Of a stretch of DNA of 64,000 nt, positions 10,371-20,347 are shown piece by piece; position 1 is the stretch's first letter, and every line of letters starts with the position of its first letter. Origin of the DNA: Panicum virgatum (Eukaryota; Streptophyta; Magnoliopsida; Poales; Poaceae). Position numbers and translations under genes: made by a program. The stretch lies in the NCBI RefSeq assembly GCF_016808335.1, contig NC_053142.1, forward strand, positions 48,591,992 through 48,655,991. Reading direction: 5' to 3'. Below the pieces are notes generated by a model. That model was given only the letters and a program-made list of their open reading frames with translations. It was not told the origin of the DNA and did not search any database.

Positions 10371-11290
10371 TAGTTTGCCTTGCCCTTTTACAGAAAGATG
10401 CACACAACTGTTAAGAAGAGTAGCTATGGTACAACTGTTAAAGAGGTAAACTTGCTGACAATTCCTTTGGAATAGTACTAGATTTTCTTTGGAAGAGAGA
10501 AAGCAGAGATGCATGTTGCTGACTCGCCGCAATAGGAGACGCGCTTGCGTTTGATTACTGATGGCAGTCGTGTTCGCAGAGAGAGCTAAAGAAGGGTTGG
10601 ACCGAGAGGCCTGGATCGGGAAGAATTTTCATTTTTTTTCTGGCCGCTAAACCAAGATGTAGCTCCGATCTGTGTGATCATGCCATCACAAGCTAGAGTA
10701 GTGAGAACATTGTAAGGCGGCAATTGGCCAAGTCTTACTCTGACAGATCATGACAACGAACACCTAGACCAAAGGCCAAAGCTAGCATGCGCGTCGCGGA
10801 CTTAACGAAAGTTGACAGTGCCGCATGCGCAGAACCTGCTACGGAGTCACTCAGATCTGAAGAGTGTTGGACTCGGTGTTCACGGAAAAGGATGAGAGCG
10901 AACGTCGCTGTTGTATCTTTTTGTACAAATTAATTTAGCTCAGATTTCAGGAGATTTTTTTTTTTAGATTACAGCTCAGATTTCAGGAGATGCATGCTAG
11001 TTAATAATCCCTTGGCAAATTAGTTTAGCCCAATAACATGGTAAACTTATTGGGCTGTAGTGTTTTGTGTTGGGCTGCCAACGACCCATGTCATTTTTCC
11101 ACTGGACTGGAGCGTAAGGAACCGAGGAGGTGCCCAGGCTAGGCGGGCCTTGGTAAACGGAGGCTCCGCTCGGGAAAGCATCCAACCAGATTGAATCCGA
11201 AAATGAAAAGAAATCTGATCACTGGGATAAACTCGGAATGTCATATCTTCGTGCATGGACCATGGTTAATCATCGGCATAACCCAGAAAT
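10371..11290. other. Host flank between the kinase fragment and copia-B
   Basis: This is the 5' flank (promoter side) of the kinase fragment, and was continuous with 47620 onward before copia-B inserted. It contains a 19 bp direct repeat (10937-10955 and 10973-10991) separated by a T-run. I see no gene in it. The last five bases, GAAAT (11286-11290), are the left copy of the copia-B target duplication. Confidence 0.7.
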
Positions 11291-13333
11291 TGAGAGGCAG
11301 TGGAGGCCTGCTCCTTAGTGTGATGAGTGATTGCCAACACGTGGAGTGGACTGACAGTGGTGTAGTCGCGACTTCGTGGAGATTGCGTCGATTTCTTGGT
11401 CTGTGGTGTGCAGGTATACGCGGTGGCAGCGAGTCGGTTTGGACAAGAGCGTGGTGCGTGCCGATGTACCATGCGGCGGCGTTGCAGTGGCGGGAGCTCG
11501 ACGACCATGCGGAGGCGGGAGACCTTGCGGTGGCGTTGGAGGCCCAACCGGACGACCGTGCAGTGGAGAAGGACAGCCCAGATGCTTGGGCCACTGCTGG
11601 GCCGCGTGGCGATCCACTCCTGGCGCCAAGGCGGGACGGCGTGGAGGTTGTTGGTACCTCGGGAAAAACCAACGGCGGGATGCGTCGACGTCGGCCAAGT
11701 CGAAGAGGTTTCGGCGGGAGGTCGGACACGTGGCGTCATCGGGCTTGGCGGGTGTGCCCGGAAACATCGCGCGGGAAGGGTTCGCGGTTCCCTCCAAAAC
11801 CGCAACCGAACTCGGTTTCGGCAGTTTTCCAAAAACTGCCCCCGAAAGATTCCAGAAGGACGCGTGGCGACATCAAGGGGATTGCGTCGAGATGAAGCAA
11901 GGTTCTCCGAGTCGTCGCGGTCGTCGGATGTCTTCGATGTATCTTTTCCGGTTTTGCCCCTAAGGGCCTTCTGGTTTAGTCTAGCACTTAGGGGTAGTTT
12001 AGTCTTTTAAAGGGAGACTTGGAGTGGAAGAAAGGATGGGAGAGATGGAGTGGGTGGTGGCTGCCTGGACACAAAAAGGCAGGGCCTCCTCCCTGGTCCC
12101 TGGTGCCCTGGCAATCAGAAGAGAAAGGAAAAAGAGCCAGGCGCCCTCTTCCTCCTCTCTCCCGTGTTCTTCCTCCTCCCTCACCTTCTCTAGGGTTTAG
12201 GCATGGATTCTTGAAGAACTTGTAAGGAGAATTCGTGGGAAAGGAGGCCCATCCCTCCTTGTGCCCTCGGGGCTTTGAAATCAAGGTTCGTTCCATGTCC
12301 TACTGAGCTCTGTGTGCATGAATCATCCTTGTTCTTGATTTCTTCGTGTTGGTGTGTCTACCACTTGTTGCCGTAGTTCTTGAGGCTCTTCTTGGCGACT
12401 AGAATCATCGTAGTCTTGTGCTAAAACTCATCTAGATCGTGAGCCTTCAAGAACTCAGTTTTGGAAAATTCCTGAAAACCCCGTTCTTCCTCGGTTCTTC
12501 GTCGATTCCTCTCAAACCATGGAGTAGATCGTCGATTCTTTTTGTGAGTAGGCTCACAAGGTCTTTGTGAGTGTGCCTGCAAATTTTGGAGAACTTTCGA
12601 CCTGTTTTGATCGATCAATCTTCGAGTTTTTGGTCGTGCCGAGAGGAAAACAGAGGTTCTGCGCTCGGGCAGGATTTTTCCTTAACGCCGGTTGAACCGA
12701 CGCTGGCGTTCCTGAGCGTCGGATCAACCGGTGAGTGCTTTTGTCACGGGTTAGGGTTTTTGGGGTTTTGTGTGATTGCACCGGTGCTTTGATCTCCCCG
12801 ACGTCGGTTTAACCGGCGTTACTAATTTGGTTTGCAGTTTTGGGCGGTTGACCGACGTATAGGGTTTTGCCTACGTCGGATCAACCGGCGTTCATTTACT
12901 TCGGTTTTGTTGTCTCTCTGGACAACTGCACCGACGTGAGTTTGCGATTTTGTCGGTTTAACCGACGTTCGATCACCGGTTTAACCGACGAGGTTCAAAA
13001 CCCAGCGTCGGTTCAACCGGTGCTCACCGGTTGTTTGCTGCAGGCTCTGTATCACCGGTTTAACCGACGTCGTTCAAACGTGTGCGTCGGATCAACCGGT
13101 GATATATACCTTGCTTGGTTCTTGCACTGCTTTCGTGCAATTGCTTCCGCGCTTGATCGCTTTGGTTCCTAGGCTTGTTTTGTGTTAGTGTAGCTCCCTT
13201 GTAGCTACTCTGCACATCGCCTAGAACTCTGGGGTTGGGGTGCACTCTAGAATCGTGAGCCGAAGTTTTTGATCGCGATTATTTTCGAAGGCTCCCATTC
13301 ACCCCCCCTCTGGTCGCATTTCTCGGTCCTACA
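11291..13333 (+). repeat. copia-B 5' LTR
   Basis: It begins TGAGAG and ends CCTACA, 2,043 bp, followed by the primer-binding site. It aligns over its full length with 45574-47619; one visible difference is a 6 bp gap near 11417. It contains a cluster of CGG-AACCG type boxes at 12685-13100, a TATATA box at about 13102-13108 and the C-rich block at 13291-13310. ORFs in its GC-rich first part occur on both strands and look spurious. Confidence 0.95.
12685..13108 (+). promoter_or_regulatory. copia-B LTR repeat boxes (CGG...CCG) and TATA box
   Basis: About a dozen short symmetrical words of the type GTCGGTTTAACCGACG or GTCGGATCAACCGGTG are packed into about 420 bp. They end just before GATATATACC (13101-13110), a likely TATA box. 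This matches the 'repeated motif' boxes with a CGG-CCG core described for Sirevirus LTRs, which lie just upstream of the promoter. The same block recurs at about 46976-47400 in the 3' LTR. Confidence 0.75.
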
Positions 13334-13335
13334 AT

Positions 13336-13348
13336 TGGTATCAGAGCC
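13336..13348 (+). promoter_or_regulatory. copia-B primer-binding site
   Basis: TGGTATCAGAGCC lies two bases after the LTR end, complementary to the 3' end of initiator methionine tRNA. It confirms the LTR border at 13333 and plus orientation. Confidence 0.93.
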
Positions 13349-13396
13349 GGGACGGTTTCTCTATAGCCTTCTCCGGTTCGAAACCGTTGTGCGACC

Positions 13397-16060
13397 ATGG
13401 GTTCACCGGGCAAACCCCCGATCTTCGATGGATCCGATTACGACTATTGGAAGGTGCGCATGCGTGCCTATCTTTTGAGTCTAGGTTCCGAGGTCTGGGA
13501 GATTTGTGTGGACCCTGATTATGTGAACCTTGCGGTCCGCACGACCGAGCTTCAGGTTAGGAGACATGAGGTCAATAGCAAGGCGTACAACGCTCTCATA
13601 GCCTGTCTCTCTCGTCCTGAGTTCGATCGTGTCAGCGACCTTCTCACAGCCCGGGAGATCTGGACACGGTTGGCCAATTTCCATGAAGGAACCAACCATG
13701 TCAAGTCGAGGCTGTATGAGACTCACCGGCGGGAGTACGAGAACTTTTCTCAGTTGCCGGGTGAGAGCATCGACATCATGTTCAGTCGTTTTCAGTCGAT
13801 TGTGAACAAGGTGCGTGCGAACCAACCACAGGGCACCCAGGCCTACTCCGATCATGAGAAGGCTATGAAGCTTCTCTATGCTCTTGATCGCAAGGTCTGG
13901 GAGGTGAAGGTCCAGACTATCATAGAGTCTGCTAGCTATGAGACCCTCACTGTGGATGAGCTGTTCAGCAAGCTCAAGGCTTCAGAGGTGGAGAAGCTCT
14001 CTCGAGCTAAGATGGAAGGCAATCATGCTGATGCCTCCGCCTCCAAGTCTATGGCCCTAGTAGGCACCTCTGGAGCTAACTCTGACCCTTCTCTTGGAGG
14101 TTTTTGCTTGTCTTCTCTTGTGTCTGTGACAGATGAGCAGCTGGAGGTGCTGGGAAACGAGGAGCTTGCATTGATCATCCACAAGTTCCAGCGTGCCTTC
14201 AACAACAGACAAGCACGAGCGAAGACCTGCTTCAACTGCGGCAAGACCGGCCACTTCGCCGCCGAGTGCCCCAAGAAGAAGAGTTCCAGGGATGATGACG
14301 GCCGCTCCAGGCACGAGGAGTACCGCGAGCACCGCCACAAGCACAAGAGTGGGCACTCCCACAAGAAGAATGGCGGACGCTCCAAGCGGCACCACGAGCG
14401 GAAGAAGAAGAACGTCGGCAAGTACAAGGACAAGCAGGCGTTCGTCGCCCAGAGCGAGGATCACTCCTCCACCAGCCAGAGTTCGACGTCTTCGTCCTCA
14501 TCCAGCTCCAGTGACTCCGACTCACACCACCGCGGCGAAAAGAAGCGGAGCTCCAAGAAGAAGGCCACAGAGGGCTTCACTGGCCTTTGCCTCCATGCTG
14601 GGAAGGCGGCCGGTCTCTGCACCATGGCCATCGACTCCGACGCCGACGGAACTCCTTCCACTACTGCAGAGCTTGCACCTCAGCTAGAGTCAAGCTCTGA
14701 GGTACGTCCTGAGCACCCCACTCCTGAGGAGTTGGAGGATCTTTACACTGCTCTAGATAATCAAGACCTGATCATTAAGGGTGCAAAGAGGCAGTTTAGA
14801 GCTTTGAGACAGGAGCTGAAGGAAGCTAAGCTAGCTCTAGAAATTGTTCAGTCTGCACCTATTGTGGAGGAGTGTGTTGAGGAGGATGAGTGCAGTCAGT
14901 GCATCGGTTTGATGTCTGACCTGTCCGAGCTCAGGAGCAAGTATGATGAGAACTTGCTCAAGCTCGAGGAGGGCAAGAAGGCCTTGGATGAGCTCAAGTC
15001 CCGGCCTACCCTCTTGGGTGCTTGCAAGGAGTGCCCAGCACTTAGAGAAGAGCTTAAGGAGAAGAATGTTGCTTTGAGGAAGTTGGAGAAATCCGCATTT
15101 CCTAGCTCTTGCTCTACTGATTGTACTGTGTGCCCAAGCCTGATCTCTGAGCTTGAGGAGGCACGGAAGGACAAGACCCGGATGGAGGAGGAGAACTCCC
15201 ACCTTCGGGAGATTCTCAGTTGGGTGTCCGCCCGCGAGCCTCAGTTGGGCATGATGGTTCAGCAGTTTAAGCGTCCTGATGGTGTTGGGGTTGGTTTTGC
15301 TTTTACTCCTGCTGACTTTGTCCAACCCTATGGTAAGATTGGTGAGATACTTGAGCCGAGTGTGAATGTACTCTCTTCCACAGCTTCACCAGTTCCTAAG
15401 CCAGCACCAGTTAAGGACGGAATCCTCACTGAGCCACCTAAAGCTCCACCTAAGAATCCAGTGTGGGTTCCCAAGCCTAACCATCTCAAGAACCGACTGG
15501 ATACACTCCCTCCTAGTGGTAAGCCAATTCCTAAGCCCAAGGTGAGGACTCAGCCCCCCAGAGTTCCTCAGAGACCCCCAGCTTCTACACGACAGCCTAC
15601 ACACAAGAGAGAGCCTTACCTGTGTGAGTGGTGCGAAAGGGAGGGTCACTTGGCAGAATTTTGCTTCCGGAGGTTGAGGTTTGAGCGCAGGCAGTCTGAG
15701 AGGCGCGCTCCGGAAGTGTTCCACCAGCCTACAGGTGGACACACTCCAGCTCGACGTGGGCAGAGGCGGGATGCCAGGCCACGTCGTGTAGGTGGAGGAG
15801 GGGGAGGCGGTGGTGGTTACCGTGCTCCTGTTGGTGGTTTCGCCGGCCCCGTTCCACACCGTGCTTTCGGTGATGGTCAGCGTGGCCGAAACTTTGGTGG
15901 CGGAGGCGCACCACGTTTTCCTCAGCGTGGTGGTCGCCAGCCACAGTTTTCGTTTGAGGATACTTACCCTGCTTTCGAGCAGATGGCACGACACTGGTTT
16001 GCTTCTTTCTGTGCTAACCCCAGTGTCGGGCCATTTGCCCGCTCTTTCTCTTCTTACTGA
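13397..16060 (+). CDS. gag: copia-B Gag polyprotein (887 residues)
   Basis: The ORF starts at an ATG 48 bp after the PBS and is uninterrupted. Residues 1 to about 240 are the Ty1/copia Gag capsid region (DUF4219/UBN2 type, with YWKVRMRAYL near the start). A CCHC knuckle, CFNCGKTGHFAAEC, lies at residues 278-291. A basic His/Lys-rich stretch and a run of Ser/Asp follow, then a long Glu/Leu/Lys-rich region likely to form coiled coil (about 430-620) and a proline-rich segment. A second CX2CX4HX4C motif, CEWCEREGHLAEFC, is at residues 743-756, and the end is Gly/Arg-rich. Long Gags with C-terminal coiled coil are usual in Sireviruses. Gag forms the particle and packages RNA. The ORF ends at TGA 16058-16060; pol is in another frame and overlaps its end. 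Confidence 0.92.
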   Translation: MGSPGKPPIFDGSDYDYWKVRMRAYLLSLGSEVWEICVDPDYVNLAVRTTELQVRRHEVNSKAYNALIACLSRPEFDRVSDLLTAREIWTRLANFHEGTNHVKSRLYETHRREYENFSQLPGESIDIMFSRFQSIVNKVRANQPQGTQAYSDHEKAMKLLYALDRKVWEVKVQTIIESASYETLTVDELFSKLKASEVEKLSRAKMEGNHADASASKSMALVGTSGANSDPSLGGFCLSSLVSVTDEQLEVLGNEELALIIHKFQRAFNNRQARAKTCFNCGKTGHFAAECPKKKSSRDDDGRSRHEEYREHRHKHKSGHSHKKNGGRSKRHHERKKKNVGKYKDKQAFVAQSEDHSSTSQSSTSSSSSSSSDSDSHHRGEKKRSSKKKATEGFTGLCLHAGKAAGLCTMAIDSDADGTPSTTAELAPQLESSSEVRPEHPTPEELEDLYTALDNQDLIIKGAKRQFRALRQELKEAKLALEIVQSAPIVEECVEEDECSQCIGLMSDLSELRSKYDENLLKLEEGKKALDELKSRPTLLGACKECPALREELKEKNVALRKLEKSAFPSSCSTDCTVCPSLISELEEARKDKTRMEEENSHLREILSWVSAREPQLGMMVQQFKRPDGVGVGFAFTPADFVQPYGKIGEILEPSVNVLSSTASPVPKPAPVKDGILTEPPKAPPKNPVWVPKPNHLKNRLDTLPPSGKPIPKPKVRTQPPRVPQRPPASTRQPTHKREPYLCEWCEREGHLAEFCFRRLRFERRQSERRAPEVFHQPTGGHTPARRGQRRDARPRRVGGGGGGGGGYRAPVGGFAGPVPHRAFGDGQRGRNFGGGGAPRFPQRGGRQPQFSFEDTYPAFEQMARHWFASFCANPSVGPFARSFSSY

Positions 16061-16061
16061 G

Positions 16062-16403
16062 CAGGACACTCGAGGCCTGGAGGACATATGGCTCATGGAC
16101 TCCGGTTGTTCGCGCCACATGACCGGAAGTCACAGATGGTTCTCCAGCCTCACCCCGATGAAGGACAAAGAGTACATCACCTTCGGGGATAACAGCAGAG
16201 GAAAGGTACGTAGAGTTGGCGCTATTCGGATTTCAGATGACTTCACCTTGAGAGAAGTTGCTCTTGTTGATAAGCTGGGTTTTAATCTGCTCTCTGTTTC
16301 ACAACTTCTTGATGATGGGTTTGAAGTGAGTTTTAAGAGAGGTTGCTCGCGTGTTCTTGATTCCAGAGGAGAGTTTGTGTGCGGCATTGTTCCTTTTGGC
16401 CGT
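16062..16403 (+). pseudogene. pol: copia-B pol, first part: protease, cut by element N
   Basis: The frame is +1 relative to gag. From about 16062 it encodes EQDTRGLEDIW and then the aspartic protease motif DSGCSRHMTG and the following GDNSRGKV block, typical of Ty1/copia. It is cut after PFGR at 16403 by the insertion of N; codons resume at 41229. The open frame extends upstream into gag without an ATG of its own, so expression would need frameshifting or splicing. A pyrimidine-rich tract followed by CAG at 16062-16064 looks like a splice acceptor. Confidence 0.88.
16399..16403 (+). repeat. Target duplication GCCGT, left copy (element N)
   Basis: GCCGT precedes TGTAAGC at 16404 and is repeated after CTTACA at 41224-41228. 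The pair flanks the whole 24.8 kb tandem, so the tandem derives from a single integration event. Confidence 0.93.
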
Positions 16404-18163
16404 TGTAAGCATCTAGGCACTCAAGGTATGTTTCGGTGATTAATGACAACCATTATTGTGACTAATGAGTTTCTGCAGCTTAATAGATCATTATCGCTCA
16501 TTTGGTCATATGTCAAAAGAGGCCCCTCAATTTCGGTCATTCAAAAAGGCGATCTCGGCTTTTAACTTATATTTGTCAAGGCTAAGGATCTTTCTAGTCC
16601 TAAGTGTCACAAGGTTGAGAAGGACACTTAGGTTAGTATAGGTTTTATAGTTTTGTAGTGATCGCACTATTAAGAGGGGTTCATGAGTTAGTAGCTTGAT
16701 CAAACTTGAGTTGGCCCTAGACATATTACACACTCACTCAAAAACAGCAAAAGATGGTCAATAGAAGTCAACACAACTCTTGGAAGAAGAAACAATCAAA
16801 GTCACATTCGAATCCAAGTCAAAACAGCTGAAAACAAAGAAAATCAGTAGCACCGGTTGAACCGGTGCTCAAGCATCGGAGCATCCGATGCATGGCGGAA
16901 GGACCGATGCCCTGTCGGTCCATCTTCTCTGGATAAAGGCAGATATCAAGTAAAGCACCGGTTGAACCGATGGTCAAGAAGATAAGCACCGGTGCAATGA
17001 AAGTCCTTTGTTCCAGAGAGCATGTTTTGATGGATTGCAACCTCTCTTCAGCACCGGTTGAACCGACGCTCCGAAATCAAAGCACCGGTGCAATGAAAGT
17101 CCTTTGTTCCAGAGAGCATGTTTGATGGACTCCAACTTCTCTTCAGCACCGGTTGAACCGATGGTTCAGAAACAAAGCACCGGTGCATTGGATGTACTTT
17201 GTTCCAGAACGCTTGTTTGAGTTGATCAGCGAACCTCTTCAGCACCGGTTGAACCGATGCCCCTACGGAGCATGCACCGGTGCAATGACGCAAGCGTGGA
17301 TACTGTGTCAGAACTCCAACGGCTACTTCTTTGACACAGAGAGACCGGTTGAACCGATGCCCATATTTTCTATACCGTCGGTTCTTCCGGTGGTCACGGT
17401 TTTTCTGCAGAAAACCTCCAACGGCTATGTGACCTCCTTCACTCTATATAAGGGTACCCCCTGGTTCATTTCAGTTGCCTTTTGACACCTTGAAAACCTG
17501 AGGCCACCCTTGAGAAGAAGAGATAGAGCTTTGAGCAAAAGAGAGAAGATCTAGTGCTTAGTTTGTGTTTCAATCTTGAAGAACTCATCCATTGCAAGTG
17601 TAGCAAGTGTGCTTGAGCTAGGGCCAACTGAGTGTAGGTCAAGTGAAGGCTTAGGAACTTGTTACTCTTGGTGTTTGGCAGCACCTAGAAGATCTTGGTG
17701 ATCGAAGTGTTTCTCGCGGAGCTTGCCAAGGATTGTGGGAGCCCGGAGAAGAAGATTGTACGTGGCTTGAGCTCCACCACGCCGGGATGGTGAACGGAGA
17801 CTCTTAGTGAGCGCCCAAGTCTTGGTGACATGGGAGGTGACAAGACTCTTAGTGAGTGTCACAACGTGGATTAGGGGTGTGTGCCAACACATCGACACCA
17901 CGGGAAAAATCCGGTTGTCTCTTGCACTCTCTTTCATTTCAAGCACTTACTTTCATGCTTTCTTTCATGTGCTTGACCCTAGAGATCATAGCTTAGCTCT
18001 ACCTTGCTTAGTTTCATATCTTTGTTAGCTTGTGTAGTTTGCTTTGTTTAGCCGGTTGGTGAATTGAGCCTTACTAGCCTTGCATAGGTTAAGGTTGTTT
18101 TATTGCTTTAGAAGTTTGAAAAAGGCCAAATTCACCCCCCCTCTTGGTCCATCGATCCTTACA
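16404..18163 (+). repeat. Element N LTR1 (5')
   Basis: TGTAAGC...CCTTACA, 1,760 bp, with 6 bp inverted ends. It holds a cluster of CACCGGTTGAACCGATGC type boxes (about 16853-17395), a TATA box (17443-17452) and a C-rich block TTCACCCCCCCTC near the 3' end. It is immediately followed by the primer-binding site. Confidence 0.96.
16853..17452 (+). promoter_or_regulatory. Element N LTR1 repeat boxes and TATA box
   Basis: More than ten copies of the words CACCGGTTGAACCGATG, CACCGGTGCAATG and GCATCGGAGCATCCGATGC lie in about 550 bp, followed about 45 bp later by CTATATAAGG. The order, boxes then TATA, is the described Sirevirus promoter layout. The equivalent blocks lie at about 28383-28982 and 39913-40512. 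Confidence 0.78.
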
Positions 18164-18165
18164 AT

Positions 18166-18178
18166 TGGTATCAGAGCC
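18166..18178 (+). promoter_or_regulatory. Element N primer-binding site (first unit)
   Basis: TGGTATCAGAGCC, complementary to initiator methionine tRNA, lies two bases after LTR1. The second unit has the same site at 29696-29708. LTR3 is followed directly by GCCGT and host copia-B codons, so it has no PBS, as expected of a 3' LTR. Confidence 0.93.
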
Positions 18179-18219
18179 TCGTTGCTCATTTGGATCATTA
18201 GGCTTCACCGCCTAGAGCT

Positions 18220-20331
18220 ATGGCCAAGATGGGAGGTTCGCCGCCTCACTTCGAGGGCAAGAACTTTGCCTATTGGAAAGTTCGTATGGCCGCATACCTT
18301 GATGCGATTGCCCCCGAAGTGTGGTTGGCAACAAAGACCAGGTTCACCGGAACTCCCACCACGGAGCAATTAAAATGGAATGCAAATGCTAGAAATGCAA
18401 TTTTCGAAGCCATTAGTGAGGAAGTCTTTGCTAGAGTAAATGACATGGACTTAGCAAGTGATATATGGAAAGAGCTAATTGAAATTCATGAAGGCTCCAC
18501 AAAAGTCCGTGAACAAAAATATCACTTGTTTAGAGCAAAATATGATTCTTTTAAAATGCTTGCTCATGAAAATTGCAATGATATGTATTCCCGCTTGAAT
18601 GTCATTGTCAAGGACATTAATGCTCTTGAAGTTTCCAAAATTGACAGTTGCTCCATCAACCGCAAGATTCTCATGCTCCTTCCGAAGCCCAAGTACAACA
18701 TTATCAATGCTATGCTTCAAAAGGAGAATCTTGATACAATGGAAGTGGGAGAGCTTGTGGGCGAAATTCGCGCTCATGAAATGAGTATCCTTGGTATGAC
18801 CGAAGAGCCAACAACAAGCAAGTCAATTGCTCTCAAAACCAAGGCTAACAAATCCCGCAAGCTCAAGATGGTCAAGCAAGAATCAAGCTCAAGCAATGAA
18901 GAAGAGGATCATCATGAGAGCTCATCCGATGAAGAAGATGATGGAGAACTTGCTCTCATGATGAGGAAGTTCACACGCTTGAATGACAAGATCAACAAGA
19001 AGGGTTTCAACTTTGACCCCAAAAGAAGAATGTTCCGGCCATGGGGAGATGTCAAGAACAAAACTTGCTATAATTGTGGAGAAAAAGGCCACATCTCTCC
19101 CGATTGCCCCAAGCCGGACAAAAGGAAGAAGGACAATAAAAGCAAACATCGCCATGATTCAAGTGATGATGAAGAAGATGAGAAGAAGAACAAGAACAAG
19201 AAGCTTGGGAAGAAGAAGAGCCATGACAAGAAGACCAAGCTCTTCCCAAAGAAGAAAGGGCACACCAAGAGAAGCTTCTTGGTGGAAAAACAAGAATGGG
19301 TGACCGATGTCTCATCAAGCGAAGATTCAAGTGATGAAGAAGACATAGTCACCATCGCCCTCACAAATGAAGAACCATCACTACCTCCACCTCCAATGTG
19401 CCTCATGGCAAAAGGTAACACCAAGGTATGTGAGGTAGATAGTGAAGATGAAAGTGATGAAGAGCTTGATCCTTATGAATTCACTAATCTCATTAATGAG
19501 TACACATCCGTCATCAAGAGGGAAAAGGGCAAAGTCAAGACTCTTGAGAGCACTCATGCCAAGTTAGAGCTTGCCCACTCCGACTTGCTTGGCAAGTACA
19601 ATGACTTGCTCAAAAAGCACAATGAGTCACTTGTACTTGCTAAGCAAGTTGAAGAGAGCCACAAAAAGCTTAAACAAGAGCATAGGGAGTTAGCTCACAA
19701 ATATCAAGAACTTGAATTTGCCTATGAAGCAATTGACCCAAGTCTTGAGAACTTTGCTCATGAAACTATTGAGAAGGTCAATGCTTCTACTTCATGTGAT
19801 GACCTACTCATTAATGCAAATGCCACTGATGCTTTGCCCAAGCTTGTACCTTCTAGGGAAAAGGAATTGATGGATCAAGTGGCAAGCCTCAAGAGTAGTG
19901 TGGAGAAGCTCTCAAGAGGAGAATACATCCACAAGGAAATTCTCTTCAATAATGCACGTGACTATGGCAAGAGAGGTCTTGGTTCATTTCCGGAGCCAAA
20001 TCAAGGCACTACTCCTTCTCCGGAAATCAAGATTAGCTTCATCAAGGAAGTTGGATCATATTGCCAACATTGTCAAGTCACCGGGCACCACACTAGGGAG
20101 TGCACTTTACCATCACGTCCTCTTCCTAATTTACCCAAGAATTACTCTTCAATGTTTCAAAATAACCATTTTCTCTTGAGTAAAGTGAAGGGCAAGGTGA
20201 AGGCCAAGTTTATTGGCAAACTCACTAAGGAGTCAAAGAAAAAGCTCCCCAAGCAACTTTGGGTCCCAAAAGCTCTTGTCACACATGTGCAAGGCCCAAA
20301 GCTTGTTTGGGTTCCCAAAACTCAAAAGTGA
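18220..20331 (+). CDS. gag: Element N Gag (703 residues), first copy
   Basis: The ORF starts 41 bp after the PBS. Residues 1 to about 235 are the Ty1/copia capsid-like region (starting MAKMGGSPPHFEG, then YWKVRMAAYL). An acidic Ser/Glu/Asp patch precedes the CCHC knuckle CYNCGEKGHISPDC at residues 283-296. A very basic Lys-rich stretch follows, then a coiled-coil-like region (about 420-540) and a second knuckle, CQHCQVTGHHTREC, at residues 615-628. It ends at TGA 20329-20331. The only residue difference from the second copy is Ser at 19141 (Gly in copy 2), in the basic stretch. The protein would assemble particles and bind RNA. Confidence 0.94.
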   Translation: MAKMGGSPPHFEGKNFAYWKVRMAAYLDAIAPEVWLATKTRFTGTPTTEQLKWNANARNAIFEAISEEVFARVNDMDLASDIWKELIEIHEGSTKVREQKYHLFRAKYDSFKMLAHENCNDMYSRLNVIVKDINALEVSKIDSCSINRKILMLLPKPKYNIINAMLQKENLDTMEVGELVGEIRAHEMSILGMTEEPTTSKSIALKTKANKSRKLKMVKQESSSSNEEEDHHESSSDEEDDGELALMMRKFTRLNDKINKKGFNFDPKRRMFRPWGDVKNKTCYNCGEKGHISPDCPKPDKRKKDNKSKHRHDSSDDEEDEKKNKNKKLGKKKSHDKKTKLFPKKKGHTKRSFLVEKQEWVTDVSSSEDSSDEEDIVTIALTNEEPSLPPPPMCLMAKGNTKVCEVDSEDESDEELDPYEFTNLINEYTSVIKREKGKVKTLESTHAKLELAHSDLLGKYNDLLKKHNESLVLAKQVEESHKKLKQEHRELAHKYQELEFAYEAIDPSLENFAHETIEKVNASTSCDDLLINANATDALPKLVPSREKELMDQVASLKSSVEKLSRGEYIHKEILFNNARDYGKRGLGSFPEPNQGTTPSPEIKISFIKEVGSYCQHCQVTGHHTRECTLPSRPLPNLPKNYSSMFQNNHFLLSKVKGKVKAKFIGKLTKESKKKLPKQLWVPKALVTHVQGPKLVWVPKTQK

Positions 20332-20347
20332 ATTCTCATGTGTGTAG

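Noticed and set aside
11266..12010. ORFs of 160-234 codons in the copia-B LTR, repeated at 45468-46265
   Set aside because: Open on both strands, with frames that differ between the two LTR copies because of the small indel; no protein-like pattern.
16853..17400. Regularly spaced short repeats that resemble a CRISPR-like array
   Set aside because: The genome is a plant, spacing is irregular and the words are symmetrical CGG-CCG boxes known from Sirevirus LTRs.
18166..18178. tRNA-like sequence
   Set aside because: Only the 13-base primer-binding complement to initiator methionine tRNA is present; there is no tRNA gene around it.
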